DNA of 64,000 bases from Haplomitrium mnioides (taxonomy: Eukaryota > Marchantiophyta > Haplomitriopsida > Calobryales), in assembly GCA_049999725.1 (NCBI GenBank), contig JBNGIS010023843.1, positions 1-64,000 of the forward strand, written 5' to 3'. Shown here in pieces: positions 30,162-40,829 of the stretch. The notes beneath the pieces are model-generated. The model did no database searches and was not told the origin of the DNA. It saw nothing but the letters and a program-made list of their open reading frames with translations. The position numbers and the translations under genes were made by a program. Position 1 is the first letter of the stretch. Every line of letters starts with the position of its first letter.

Positions 30162-32760
30162 TTTTTTTTTTTGACAGGAAGTAAAAACTTTATTTCCACG
30201 CATCAAATACAACCGACGAAGCGGCAAAACATCAAAGTCTGGACTAAAGCAAACCACCTCCTCTAGGGTAGCCAAGTCGGGACACAAAGGTGTCCAGCGA
30301 CAGCTACCTACCAATAGAATCTATCACAAGTCCTCCTAAGGTAGATCACTAGCCCTAGGCCATCAATCCAAAATATAGTCAACATCTATAATCAAAGGAC
30401 ACTTCAAACACTCTAGTCCCTCTAGTTAATAGCCTGACGCATCTTCAAATATCTGGTTCTATAGAAAGCCGAGAGGGGATTACACTATGATGCAGTGAAT
30501 CATCTTTCGAAGACCTTTCCAAGAAAATGGGACCTCCCTCTAGAAGTTCCTTTGCCAGAATGTCCTGTTTGGAAGACATGCGTTTTGAGAACCTTGTTCG
30601 GCCCTTGGTGGCCAGACTAGTAGCTGTAGCCTGATCTGCCACCACTGCTTTCATTTTCTCATGCCGTGTATATCTCTTCGTGACCTTTTCCCACTTATCA
30701 GAAGCCGCCTCCTCTGTTAATAACACTTGGGCTTCTGTGGTGGCTTCAGTCACTGCCCCTTGGATCATTTGGAACTCTGGTGTCCCTTCAGACGTCTCAC
30801 TTGAATCAATAGCCGTCTCATTTGCATTCAGAGGAGCATCTGAGCTACTCTCTGGTACAGCCACAGAGTCAAGTTGAAACTCCCCTGTCACCCTCTGTTT
30901 TGGATGAGGGATGGTAGTGGACCTCCTCCTTGAAATGGTCAGTATTTTCTGTTGACCATCGCTGTGACTCTCTGCCAGGTGGATTGCCTCTGCCTGATCT
31001 TTAGATTCTTCCTCTTGTGCTGAGGAGTGCCTTCCTTCGTTTTCAGTCTCCTTTGATGCAGCTGGAGAGGCTTCCGGACTCAGAGTGGGTACCCTATTGG
31101 TATGAGTGATGGCCTCACCCCTAATTTTCTTGGCAATTCCGCGTGCCTTCCCTATAGGACATTTTCCAACCAGGTGATCAGTGCTCCTGCAGAGGAAGCA
31201 TCGAAGAGGAATTCCATCATACTCAACCTCTTGGGAGTAGGTCCCCTCCTGACACAAAAGCTTGAAAACTGGACTCTCTCCTTTGGATGTCAAGCTGGGC
31301 ACAGAATCTGACATGCATTCCATCAAGGACTGAAGGGATATAAATGTTTTTGCCAAAGAGGCTAGCAATCATAGGTAGCTGATTGCGTAGCTCTTCAGGG
31401 AAGAATGGCAAGGTTATCCAGGTAGGGACCAGAGCTTGTTCCACCAGTGGGTCAAAATTTGGTCGCCGTGGTTGGAAGATACATTTCATACTCTTCAAGG
31501 AGAAGGGTACTCCAGTAAGAAGCTCGGTTCTGACATTTTCTTCTTCTGCCAAAACCAAGAAAAATCCTTTGCCAATCATCCTGAGGACTGTAGCCTTCCA
31601 CCCTTTTTGAGTACAAATTTTCTCAAACCAGATAGAAATCTCCTTGAGGCCTGGGAAGAAGCTGCTGAACCGTCTAATGAGCAACCTCTTCCTAAGCTGA
31701 TCAGAAGTAAGTGAAGATAGATCCTGATCAACTCTGAACACTTTTGGAGGCAAGGAAATGGTCCTTTTTCTTCTTTCCTCTGCTTCTTGACTCTTGAGTT
31801 TACAGGGGAAGGGGCGGCTAAGGGATGAGCTTCCTAACAGCACTTCTTTTCCCAAACGAGAGCCAGGTGACCAGGGAACAGCCTTTGACATGTTGACAAA
31901 GCGTTTTCCAGCATTCCTAAACCTTCGAACCAGCCAATACCTTCAAACGTTGAAACTTCAGTCGGCAGATTCACAACTTCTCATTCTGCTGCTTCAGAAC
32001 AACTGTATGTCCTTCGAACCTGCCTAAATGCTGTGTTGGAGCAATAATAACCCTTATTTGCTCAAAAGTAGGCTGAGCGAACCGCAGAGAATCCACCTTT
32101 TTTCTCTCGTGAAGCGATTCTCCTGCAACACCAGTGTTAAGGATCCCTCACCAGCAGCAAAGAGATCCTCTCGCGAAGCAATTCTCCTGCAAGCTCATTT
32201 GCAAGCTGCGAGCTGGAAAATGTGTGCCAAGTGAGTTGTGCTGCTGCGGCTATGAGCAAACCTGAGCTCCGGACTGAGGACATCAAAAGCTGTGTGGAGT
32301 CACGCTGCTCCACGAAAGTGCTTAAGCAGGAAACATGGCGAGTTGCAAGAAAGCCGCAACGCAGCCGCGTGGATGAAAAACTGGTCTTTCTCTCTTGCGA
32401 AGCCAACCCTCTAGCGAACTCCAGCATACTCCAGCTTCAAGGACCCATTGCGAGCAGGAACAAAGACCTATCGCGAGCAGGGAAAAATGACGACAAGCAG
32501 AAACAACCTTCGCGTGCAGGAAAACAGACACTCTCAGCCCGACATGCCCGTAGTCACGAACTCGTTACGAGCAAACTCCTGCGATTATTTATTTATTTGT
32601 TTCCTACGAGAGGTCTATCACAAATCATGAACTGCGGGTGTCAAACTGCTCGTCTTCTATAGATGAGATCCATCAACTGTTTCCTGTGGAGTCGATTCAC
32701 ACTCTTCATGTTGGAGGAGCCTTGAAGGCCATCAAACCTCCGCCTCCGCCCCCTGCTGCG
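30162..32760 (-). mobile_element. LINE-B ORF1-only element, copy 2 (most complete)
   Basis: Poly-T at 30163-30172 marks the 3' end. The 3' UTR runs to 30444, ORF1 from 30445 to 31891, and a GC-rich leader upstream to about 32760 that shares no clear repeats with LINE-A. ORF1 is followed directly by the 3' UTR; there is no RT. The leader boundary is approximate. Confidence 0.78.
30445..31891 (-). pseudogene. LINE-B ORF1: DUF4283-like domain and CCHC zinc knuckle, frameshifted
   Basis: 31891-31223 encodes MSKAVPWSPGSRLGKE, a basic head, then a DUF4283-like nucleic-acid-binding domain (FFPGLKEISIWFEKICTQ; FLVLAEEENVRTELL; FDPLVEQALVPTWITLPFF). After a frameshift near 31300 the frame 31368-30445 supplies CFLCRSTDHLVGKC, a plant CCHC knuckle, and a long acidic Ser/Thr-rich tail ending PSRLSIEPDI. 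This is the ORF1 of plant L1-type LINEs and probably binds element RNA. One frameshift inactivates it. The stop is followed by 3' UTR and poly-A and not by ORF2. Confidence 0.82.
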
Positions 32761-32774
32761 AGTTAGGGCTCGTC

Positions 32775-33230
32775 AAAACGATCCCAAGTGTGACTTCTCA
32801 AACACAATATCATTTGCTTGATAGGCATGTGGTAAACAATAATGAGTCCTGTCATTAAGGACTAGATCCCCTGAGCTACGGCCAATTCCTTTGAAATTTT
32901 GTCTTCTAGGAAGCTTTGCTGCCAGGTTGGCTTCCATGGAGCTTTTGGTGCACTGCCAAATGGACAAAACTATTATGTTAATCAGTAATTTGAAGTAATT
33001 TCTCCTTGCAACAAACACTTCTGGCATCAAATTGTGAGAAATTGTGTGCAGAACCTGTGGAAGGCTACACAAATCAGAATCACAATCAGAATTTGCTGAA
33101 GTTCCAATGCCAGCCCTAGGGCAATAAAGACCAGAAGTACACCCGTGCACCGAGGTGTGGTACAGAAAGTAAAAACCATAGCCCGACATCATAGGACGTC
33201 AACTACCTAGTATCAAGAATAGTGGAAACC
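32775..33230 (-). pseudogene. LINE-B ORF2 C-terminal fragment
   Basis: Minus strand reads SSMEANLAAKLPRRQNFKGI and later YQANDIVFEKSHL, parallel to WKPTWQQCILGDR and VFEKSHMDM of the copy at 39877-40065. Only the end of ORF2 remains. Confidence 0.7.
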
Positions 33231-33339
33231 CCAATCAACTAAGGATGGAGGTCTACAAACAAGTGCAAAAATAATAATAACAATAAGAAAAAGTTTGTAA
33301 ACGTAGTTTTAATCATTCAAACTGAGATCAGGATCAGAC

Positions 33340-34289
33340 TATTTTTGTTCTTTGATCATGCCAGATAAGGGACGTTGGAGTTTTCGATGGAGTTCAATGA
33401 GGTCGGGGGGTAGGATTTGCATCTTCCCTCCCCGGATCACTGCTCGTTTCCCCTATTTCCATGCCTCTTTCATTTCCCTGATTTCAGTCGGGAGGTTCCT
33501 TCTGGTGACAGGTGCTCAAAAATCCATAGAGGTTGTCCTTTGAGGGCTTTCTTGGATTTCAGGAGAACAAGTCGGTGTTTGGCATTCTGGAACTTAATGA
33601 GGACTGGTCTGTTCTTACTTGAGGGCCTGCCGATTCTCTGGCATGTTAAGTGTGCTTTCTTTATGCCGCATGGTCCTAAGATCTGCTGTTGGATCATTTC
33701 ATGCGTATTCTCGGTTAGCTGTTCTGCTATCCCGTGTACAGTCAGGTTCAGTTTGCGTCCATGCAGCTCTTGTTCTTGCTTGAGGATCCCTTGAACTGAT
33801 GCTTGGACCTGGCAGGGGTCCGGGGTTCCCTTCACAATGCTGGTCCAGGACTGGGTCTTTTGGGGTCTTGTGTCGTGTAAGCTTTCCTCCAAGGTGGGGT
33901 ACAATTTCTCCGTCTTGGTAAGTCTGCTTTTGCTTGGTTCGTAGTAGCTTGTACATGTTTCCTGCAGACCTGTGCAGTTCTCCTCCATATCTGTGTTGAG
34001 TGTCTTCATGTCAGACCTCTGTTTGTCCGCTAGGTCTGCTAGATCTTGGCGCAAGCTGTCCTGTTGATTCTTTAGTGTATCACAATGGAGCTCCAGTAGT
34101 AATAGGAGTTGCAAAGTGTCCTCGTTGGACTCCTTCAGGTGTTGTATCTGTGTATCCGATTCAGTTTTCTGCTTGTCGAGTAGTATCCAGGGCATGAACC
34201 AGTTTTTCCAGTTTTGTGAAATCTGGGCATCCGCAGCTTTTCATGTCCTCCAGCTGATTCCTTGCTCCTTGTCTGGTCCTGGTTGCCAT
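33340..34289 (-). pseudogene. LINE-C ORF1: coiled coil and RRM-like domain
   Basis: ATG at 34289 (MATRTRQGARN) begins the frame; a shift near 34230 passes to MPWILLDKQKTES at 34195. Residues about 10-90 form a coiled coil (LLLLLELHCDTLKNQQDSL). Then comes an ORF1 RRM-like domain (RKLNLTVHGIAEQL, TCQRIGRPSSKNRPVLIKF, LVLLKSKKALKGQPLWI). It differs from LINE-A ORF1 in sequence but shares its plan. The frame stops at 33470 and homology ends near 33340. No endonuclease or RT follows. Confidence 0.75.
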
Positions 34290-35240
34290 CTTGAATCTCC
34301 TCTCACAGCCACAGCTCAGCAATCAGGAGGTGCTGTGCTTGCAGCCCCATATCCCAGCTCCAAAGTAAAACAGGATAGCCCGATCATTCGAACAGAGACA
34401 AACCACTGGTAGGAGCAGCTCACCGGTTTGGAGTTTGAGGTCTGCTCATAGAGGCAGCTCGCACATGTATTTATCCGAAGTGGAGCAGCCTGCAGATCGA
34501 ATGCCCTGATAGCACAATCCTTGTCATAATTCTGTGCCCAGAAATCAGTGCTTGCAGATGAGGTTTGCACTCCAGGAGGAAGGTGGAAGAAGCTGCTCCC
34601 AGATCGATTGCAGTGCGAGGTTTGATGCAGGGACAGGTTCGAGGCAGAGAAAAATCGTTCATGCAGTATTCGCAGAGATCGTTGATGCAGAATTTGCAGA
34701 GCAAAAACGTTGATGCAGGCACAGAGCAAAAACGGTGATGCAGGCGCAGAGCAAAAACGTTGGTGCAGGCGCAGAGCAAAAATGTTGATGCAGGGGCAGA
34801 GCAAAAACGTTGATTCAGGAGAGAAAAAACGTTAATACAGGCAGAGAAAAATCAGTTCATGCCCCTGGCCGCTGGAGTTCGGAATCAAAGCTGCTCTGTC
34901 GAAGCTGTCGGTTTAGGCTGCTTTCGAAATATGCTCTGTTGAAGCTGTGGATTTGAGCTGCGAAATTTTACCTCAGAAGGTCAGCTACCTCCATAAAAAA
35001 ACGGCAGAATGGGCAGATCGAGCTGCTTTCGAAGCACCCTTTTCTTTCACCTCAGAAGTTGGCCAAGTGTATTCGCAGGAAAGCAAAGAACCATCAGATC
35101 AAGTGACAGGGCAGAGAGTGGCTATAGATTCATAGGTCATTGGAATTGGAAACAAAAACGCCAGAGAATTAGTCACCTGTCATTCCATATTGTCGATCGA
35201 TCAGTCAGCTTGATTGGGAAGAACATATGCATTTTTTTTG
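34290..35240 (-). mobile_element. LINE-C 5' leader with 25-bp minisatellite
   Basis: Upstream of the LINE-C start, 34690-34815 carries about five units of a 25-bp repeat (GCAGAGCAAAAACGTTGATGC core). Units begin near 34698, 34724, 34749, 34774 and 34799. Diverged units flank it on both sides. The outer boundary of the element is uncertain. Confidence 0.65.
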
Positions 35241-35401
35241 CGTAGCACAATAGCTCGTCGAGTCCAGCCTCCTCTGCATAGTTCTTGTTCCAAGGGTTCT
35301 TGTTTCAAGCCTTTGAAAAATACAAAGGAAAGCTTAGGAAACCCTAGGAGGCTGGCTCGAGAAGGTAAAGTGAAAAAAAGTCAAATACCAAACCTTCATT
35401 T

Positions 35402-36090
35402 TCTTTTGGACAGGAAGTAAAAACTTTATTTCTACACATCAAATACAGCCGCTGAAGCAGCAAAACAGCGAAGTCTGGACCAGAGCAAACCATTTCCTCA
35501 ATGGTTGCCAAGTTGGGAAACTATGGTGTCCAGTGACAGCTACCCAACAATGAATCTATCACATGTTCTCCTGAGGTACATCACTTGCCCCAGGCGGAAC
35601 TTCTTATTAGAGTATCCTTCACCTTGAAGAGAATGAAATATACCTTCCAACATTCGCGGCCTAAGTTTGATACTCTTATTGAACAGTCTTTGGTGGTTCT
35701 TCCCATGAAGAAGTATGGAGACAGGCTATACTGCTACACAGCAGTTGTACCACCCCCCTGGACCAACAGCAAGCCCACCACAGAAGTCTTCACCACTGAA
35801 AAGGTACTGGCTATGATTAAAAAGCTACACAAGAAGGCCCCTAACTCCAAGCCTAGTTGCCCAAATGACGATCCAAGTCCCTCTTACAGCCCATCACCAA
35901 CGTGTTTAGTCAGGTGATACAAACTGGATTCCCTGCAAAATGTAGGGTCAAGACTATCATTTTAATTCAAAAGCCAACAGTCTTAACACTCAAACTATCA
36001 TCCTCAGCCCTCTATTTCCTAGGCTCTTTGGGGCCACACTCAACTTAAAGATCACACAATGGAGCGAAAGACAACATCTTCGGTCTTTTC
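35402..36090. mobile_element. Chimera: LINE-B 3' UTR (-), LINE-B ORF1 (+), LINE-A RT (+)
   Basis: 35402-35597 is the LINE-B ORF1-type 3' UTR in minus sense. 35598-35700 is the DUF4283-like region in plus sense (FTLKRMKYTFQHSRPKFDTL). 35705-36090 is the LINE-A linker and RT start in plus sense (PPPWTNSKPTTEVFTTEKVL). Three pieces of two families joined end to end. Confidence 0.8.
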
Positions 36091-36094
36091 TCAA

Positions 36095-38570
36095 GCTTAC
36101 TCAGATCACATTCTTCCAGTCATGCATGTTCTTTGTTTGACCAGTTGAAGTCTATTATTTGCCCTTTGAGGGACTCATTCAAATGTTGGAGATGTGATGA
36201 TTAAGTTATGTTTTAGGGTTGGTGTATTTCTAACAATTAAGAGTTACGTTTAGCTTTTACTGTTTTAGTCAAGGCTGTCCTTTCTCAGGCTTTCTCAGAT
36301 CATATTCTTCCAGGCATGCATGGTTTCTGTTTGACAGGTTGAAGTCTATCATTTTCCCTTTGAGGGAGTCATGCATACACTAGACATGTGTTTAGTAGGC
36401 TATGTTTTAGGGTATATCTCTTTCTAACAGTTAAGAGTTATGGCTAGCTTTTATTTTCTTAGTCAGGGCTATCCTTTCTCAAGGTTTCTGCAATCACATT
36501 CCAGTCATGCATGTTCTATAATTGACAGGTTGAAGTCTACAGATCATTTGCCCTTTGAGGGTGTCATTCAGTTAGACATGTGATGAGTAAGTTATGTTTT
36601 AGGGTCTGTCTCTTTCTAACAATTAAGAGCTATGTTGAACTTGTACTGTTTAGTCAGGGCTGTCCTTTCTCAGGCTTTGTCAGATCATATTCTTCCAGTA
36701 ATGCATGGTTTTTGGTTGACAGGTTGAAGTCTATCTTTTGCCCTTTGAGGGAGTCATGCATACACTAGACATTTGTTTAGTAGGTTTTGTTTCGGGGGTA
36801 TGTCTCTTTCTAACAGTTAAGAGTTGCGGTTCGCTTTTACTTTTTCAGTGAGGGCTGTCCTTTCTCAAGCTTTCTCAAATCACATTCTTCCAGTCATGCA
36901 TGTTCTATGTTTGACAGGTCGAAGTCTATCATTTTCCCTTTGAGGGAGTCATTCAAATGTTATACATGTGATGAGTAAGTTGTTTGAGGGTCTGTCTCTT
37001 TCTAACAATTTAGAGTTACGGTAAGCTTGTACTGTTTAGTCAGGGCTGTCCTTTCTGAGGCTTTCTCAGATCTTGTTCTTCGTTTCATGCATGTTTTTAG
37101 TTCGACAGGTTGAGATCTATCATTTTCCCTTCGAGGGAGTCATTCTCACGTTAGACATGTGATTAGTAAGTTATGTTTTAGGGTCTACGTTTCTAACAGT
37201 TAAGAGTTAAGGTTAACTTTTATTGTTTTAGTCAGGGCTATTCTTTCTCAGGCTTTCTCAAATCATATTCTTCCAGTCATGCATGTGCTTTGTTTAACAG
37301 GTTGAACTCTATCATTTGCCCTTGGAGGGAGTCATTCAAATGTTGTGATGATTAAGTTTTGTTTTAGGGTCGGTCTTGTTCTAACAATTAATAGTTACGT
37401 TGAGCTTTTACTGTTTTAGTCAGGGCTGTCCTTTCTCAGATCATATATGTTCTTCCAGTCATGCATGGTATTTGTTTGACAGGTTGTAGTCTATCATTTG
37501 CCCTTTGAGGGAGTCATGCATACACTAGACATGTGTTTATAGTAGGTTAAGGGTTATGGTCTGGCTCTTCCTTATGGCCCTAGGGCTGGCTCTGTACTTT
37601 AATCGAATTCTATTCTATTCTAACAGTTGAGAGGTATGGTTAGCTTTTACGTTTTTAGTCGGGGCTGTCCTTTCTGAAGTCATTCTTCCAGTCATGCATG
37701 TTCTATGTTTGACCAGTTGGCTACCTTAGTTTGTAAGTATGGAGCTCTCTCAATACTTATAAAGATATATGTTCTATGTTTGACCAGTTGAAGTCTTTCA
37801 TTTGCCCTTTGAGGTAGTCATTCAAATGTTGGACATGTGATGAGTAAGTTATGTTTTAGGGTCTGTCTCTTTCTAACAATTAAGAGTTATGTTGACGTTG
37901 TACTGTTTAGTCAGGGCTGTCCTTTCTCATGCTTTCTCAGTTCATATTCTTCCAGTCATGTATGGTTTTTGGTTGACAGGTTGAAGTCTATCATTTGCTC
38001 TTTGAGGGAGTAATGCATACACTAGACATTTGATTACCAGGTTTTGTGTTTCAGTCTGTCTCTTTCTAACAGTTAAGAGTTATGGTTAGCTTGTACTGTT
38101 TAGTCAGGGCTATCCTTTTTCAAGCTTTCTCCAATCACATTCTTCCAGTCATGCATGTTCTATGCTTGACAGGTTGAAGTCTATTATTTACCCTTTGAGG
38201 GAGTCATGCATACACTAGACATATGTTTAGAAGGTTATGCTTCAGGGTATGTCTCTTTCTAACAGTTAAGAGCTACGGTTAGCTTTTACTTTTTTAGTTG
38301 GGGCAGTCCTTTCTCAAGCTTTCTCAAATCACATTCTTCCAGTCATGCATGTTCTATGTTTGACCAGTTGAAGTCTATCATTTGCCCATTGAGGGAGTCA
38401 TTCAAATGTTAGACATGTGATGAGTAAGTTATGTTTTTGGGTCTGTCTCTTTCTAACAATTGAGAGCTATGTTGAACTTGTACTTTTTAGTCAGGGCTGT
38501 CCTCTCTCAGGCTTTCTCAGATCATATTCTTCCAGTCATGCATGGTTTCTGGTTGACAGGTTGGGGGTGT
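36095..38570 (+). repeat. Tandem satellite, ~192-bp unit, about 12-13 copies
   Basis: The block CCTTTCTCA recurs near 36279, 36473, 36664, 36859, 37050, 37241, 37430, 37669, 37921, 38113, 38308 and 38500. Spacings are 189-195 except two enlarged by insertions. Each unit also holds CTTCCAGTCATGCATG, GACAGGTTGAAGTCTATCAT, CCCTTTGAGGGAGTCAT and TCTCTTTCTAACA. One unit holds a ~60-bp LINE-A tail and the next a 53-bp piece of the family-2 structured repeat (37720-37772). No coding potential. Confidence 0.92.
37563..37622 (+). mobile_element. LINE-A 3' tip, ~60 bp, inserted in the satellite
   Basis: TTATGGCCCTAGGGCTGGCT ... AATTC(TATTC)n ends at the satellite's own TTCTAACAG. The shortest LINE-A insertion in the window. 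Confidence 0.85.
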
Positions 38571-39299
38571 GTGTGCTTTGTTGTTTTGGATTTTACGAGG
38601 TAGTTTTCTGTACTGCAAATATTCTGTCCCTTTTTTTTGCTTTTTTTAATAAATTTAATAAAACAATTTTGATTGAATTAATCTGATTTTCAGGGGGTTG
38701 GGAGGCCCTCATGGCTGATCTTGGTCTATTTTCTATTGTATTCTCTGCTGTTCTCTACTGTTCTTTTATATGCTTATGTTACTATCTCTTTCTTTGTACT
38801 TTTCCAGTTACTTATATGCACTTTTATGCAGGTAACTGAGGTCTTCGTGCAAGACTTTTGGGGGCTCTCGTTAAGCTCAAGAACAGGATTAAAGTTTTCT
38901 TGTCTAGCATACACTTTTCCTGGAAGTGCTGGCATTGTGATCTCTTAGTTGCAACAAGAATGCCTCTTTAGGCTTCCCTACTGCTTGGGAGCAGCCCTCC
39001 TACCTAATGGGGGGTTTTCTCATATCCTTAATTAAGATCGGAGACATTAGTTAGACCAGACATTATCTCTCAAATTTAGAGCTGCTTCATTGCAATCATA
39101 TTCATCATATCAAGGTTCTGTTCTTTTGGATGCAAGGGGTGGCCCTAGAAATCCAGACAAGTTTTCTTTGCTGGCGACAATGATTCTGAGTTCTGTTCAT
39201 AATTTTACTGGGGTTAACATTAAGTGGAAGTCCTTTAAGTCTCTTTTAGTGGATTCTCACTTTTCTCAGTCTTGTTCTTGTACAGCCTTGAAGAGATTG
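38571..39299. other. Intronic sequence, no gene recognised
   Basis: AT-rich with poly-T near 38630. An open stretch at 39090-39300 (LLDARGGPRNPDKFSLL) has no family I can name and may belong to an element upstream of the Penelope-like RT. It passes into LINE-B at about 39300. Confidence 0.45.
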
Positions 39300-40272
39300 A
39301 GAAGATTCAGTGCTCATGCTCATGGTTCTTTGTCACCCCAATGGATACGATGCTGGCAGAAGGATCCCCACCCCAGCTCCCTCCTTCAGTGATTATGAGG
39401 AAAATGAGAGTCTGCTCAGTGACCTAAGATCAGAAAGCTGAGTATAAAATACTTGGATCAGTTATCGCAGAGGGAGATTGGGACCCTGGAATGTGGGTCT
39501 GGAAAGACAGCTCCCCGTCAGTAGCTATTCCACCAAGAAAGGCCGTCGATTCATCTTGGACCGGCCATCTACAATCATCCTGTTTCTGGAACGCTGGAAA
39601 GCACATGGTTCAATCAACTCTACGTATTCTTCCAGATGGACTGATATATGGAAGGCGAGCAGATCAGCAAAAGAGGCCACGTTAATGTGGCTTATTGTCC
39701 AAAGAGGTGTGTAAGTCGGGAGCTTCAGGAAAAAGACAGAAAAGCCTGGCTTTGAGATTAATGAAAATTGTGTCTGCTGCAAGGAGGACATACTGGAAGA
39801 TCTCATTCACTGTTTCTGGATTTGTCCCAGGATCAGCACCATCTGGAAATGGGCAGGGAATATCATTAACAGATTAGTGTTCTCCATTTGGCAGAACACT
39901 AAAAGGTGGAAGCCAACCTGGCAGCAATGCATCCTAGGCGACAGAATGCTTAAAGCACTGGTCATAGCTCAAGAGATCTGGTCCTTACTAAGAGGAATAG
40001 TACTTTACTGCATTTGGGTCTGTAGAAACACTACAGTTTTTGAAAAGTCACATATGGATATGTAGTGCTTGAAAAAAAAAAATCTGGATGAGACTGGTTG
40101 AGTACGGAAAGAAAGCTTGGCGCGATGCTTGCAGAGACTGGATGAAGGCTCATAATGAAGAGAAGAGAGATAACATTCTTGAAACCTTTGACAGAACCTG
40201 GGGTGCCAGGCATCTGGTTTGTATTCGAGATGAAGACAGTGTTTACTGGAATCTGAATGTTAGTAGTAATCT
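39300..40272 (+). pseudogene. LINE-B ORF2 C-terminal region (zf-RVT)
   Basis: Encodes MRKMRVCS-like codons, GPWNVGLERQ/MWVWKDSSPS in two frames, FSRWTDIWK, then the zinc region C-C...H-C (CCKEDILEDLIHCFWICPR-like), and the end of ORF2 to a stop at 40272 after SVYWNLNVSSNL. Several frameshifts. The next base begins a copy in the opposite orientation. Confidence 0.78.
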
Positions 40273-40805
40273 GTGAATGATATTCCCTGCCCATTTCCAG
40301 ATAGTGCTGATCCTAGGACAAATCCAGAAACAGTGAATGAGATCTTGCTGTAAATCGTCCTTGCATCAAACACGACTTGCATCAATCTCAAAGCCAGGCT
40401 TTTCTGTCTATTTCCTGAAGCTCCGGAGTTGCACACCTCTTTGGACAATAAGCCACATGATTGTGGCTTCTTTGGCTGATCTACTTGCATCCCATATATC
40501 AGTCCATCTGGAGGAGTATGTACAGTCGAACGATCCATGTGCTTTCCAGCATTCCAGAACCGGAATGATTGTCGATGACTGGTCCATTATGAACCCAAGG
40601 CGTTTCTTGTTGGAATAGCTGCTGAGGGGCGAGTTAGCTTTCCAGACCCACATTGCAGGTTTCCAATCTCCCTCTCCGATAACAGAGCCAAGTAATTTAT
40701 ACCCAGCATTCTGATCTTTGGTCACTGTGCAGACTCTCATTTTCCTTATAATCACTTTAGGAGGAAGCTGGGGTCAAGATGCTTCTGCCAACATTGTAGA
40801 CATTG
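40273..40805 (-). pseudogene. LINE-B ORF2 fragment, head-to-tail inverted with the previous copy
   Basis: Minus strand 40755-40408 encodes MIIRKMRVCTVTKDQNAGYK, MWVWKANSP and SSRWTDIWDASRSAKEA. About 85% identical by eye to 39380-39860, so the pair is two separate copies, not a single inverted one. Confidence 0.8.
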
Positions 40806-40829
40806 ATATTACAGATATTCCAGAAACAA

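Noticed and set aside
34690-34815. CRISPR array
   Set aside because: The 25-bp units are directly adjacent with no spacers, and the setting is a plant retroelement leader.
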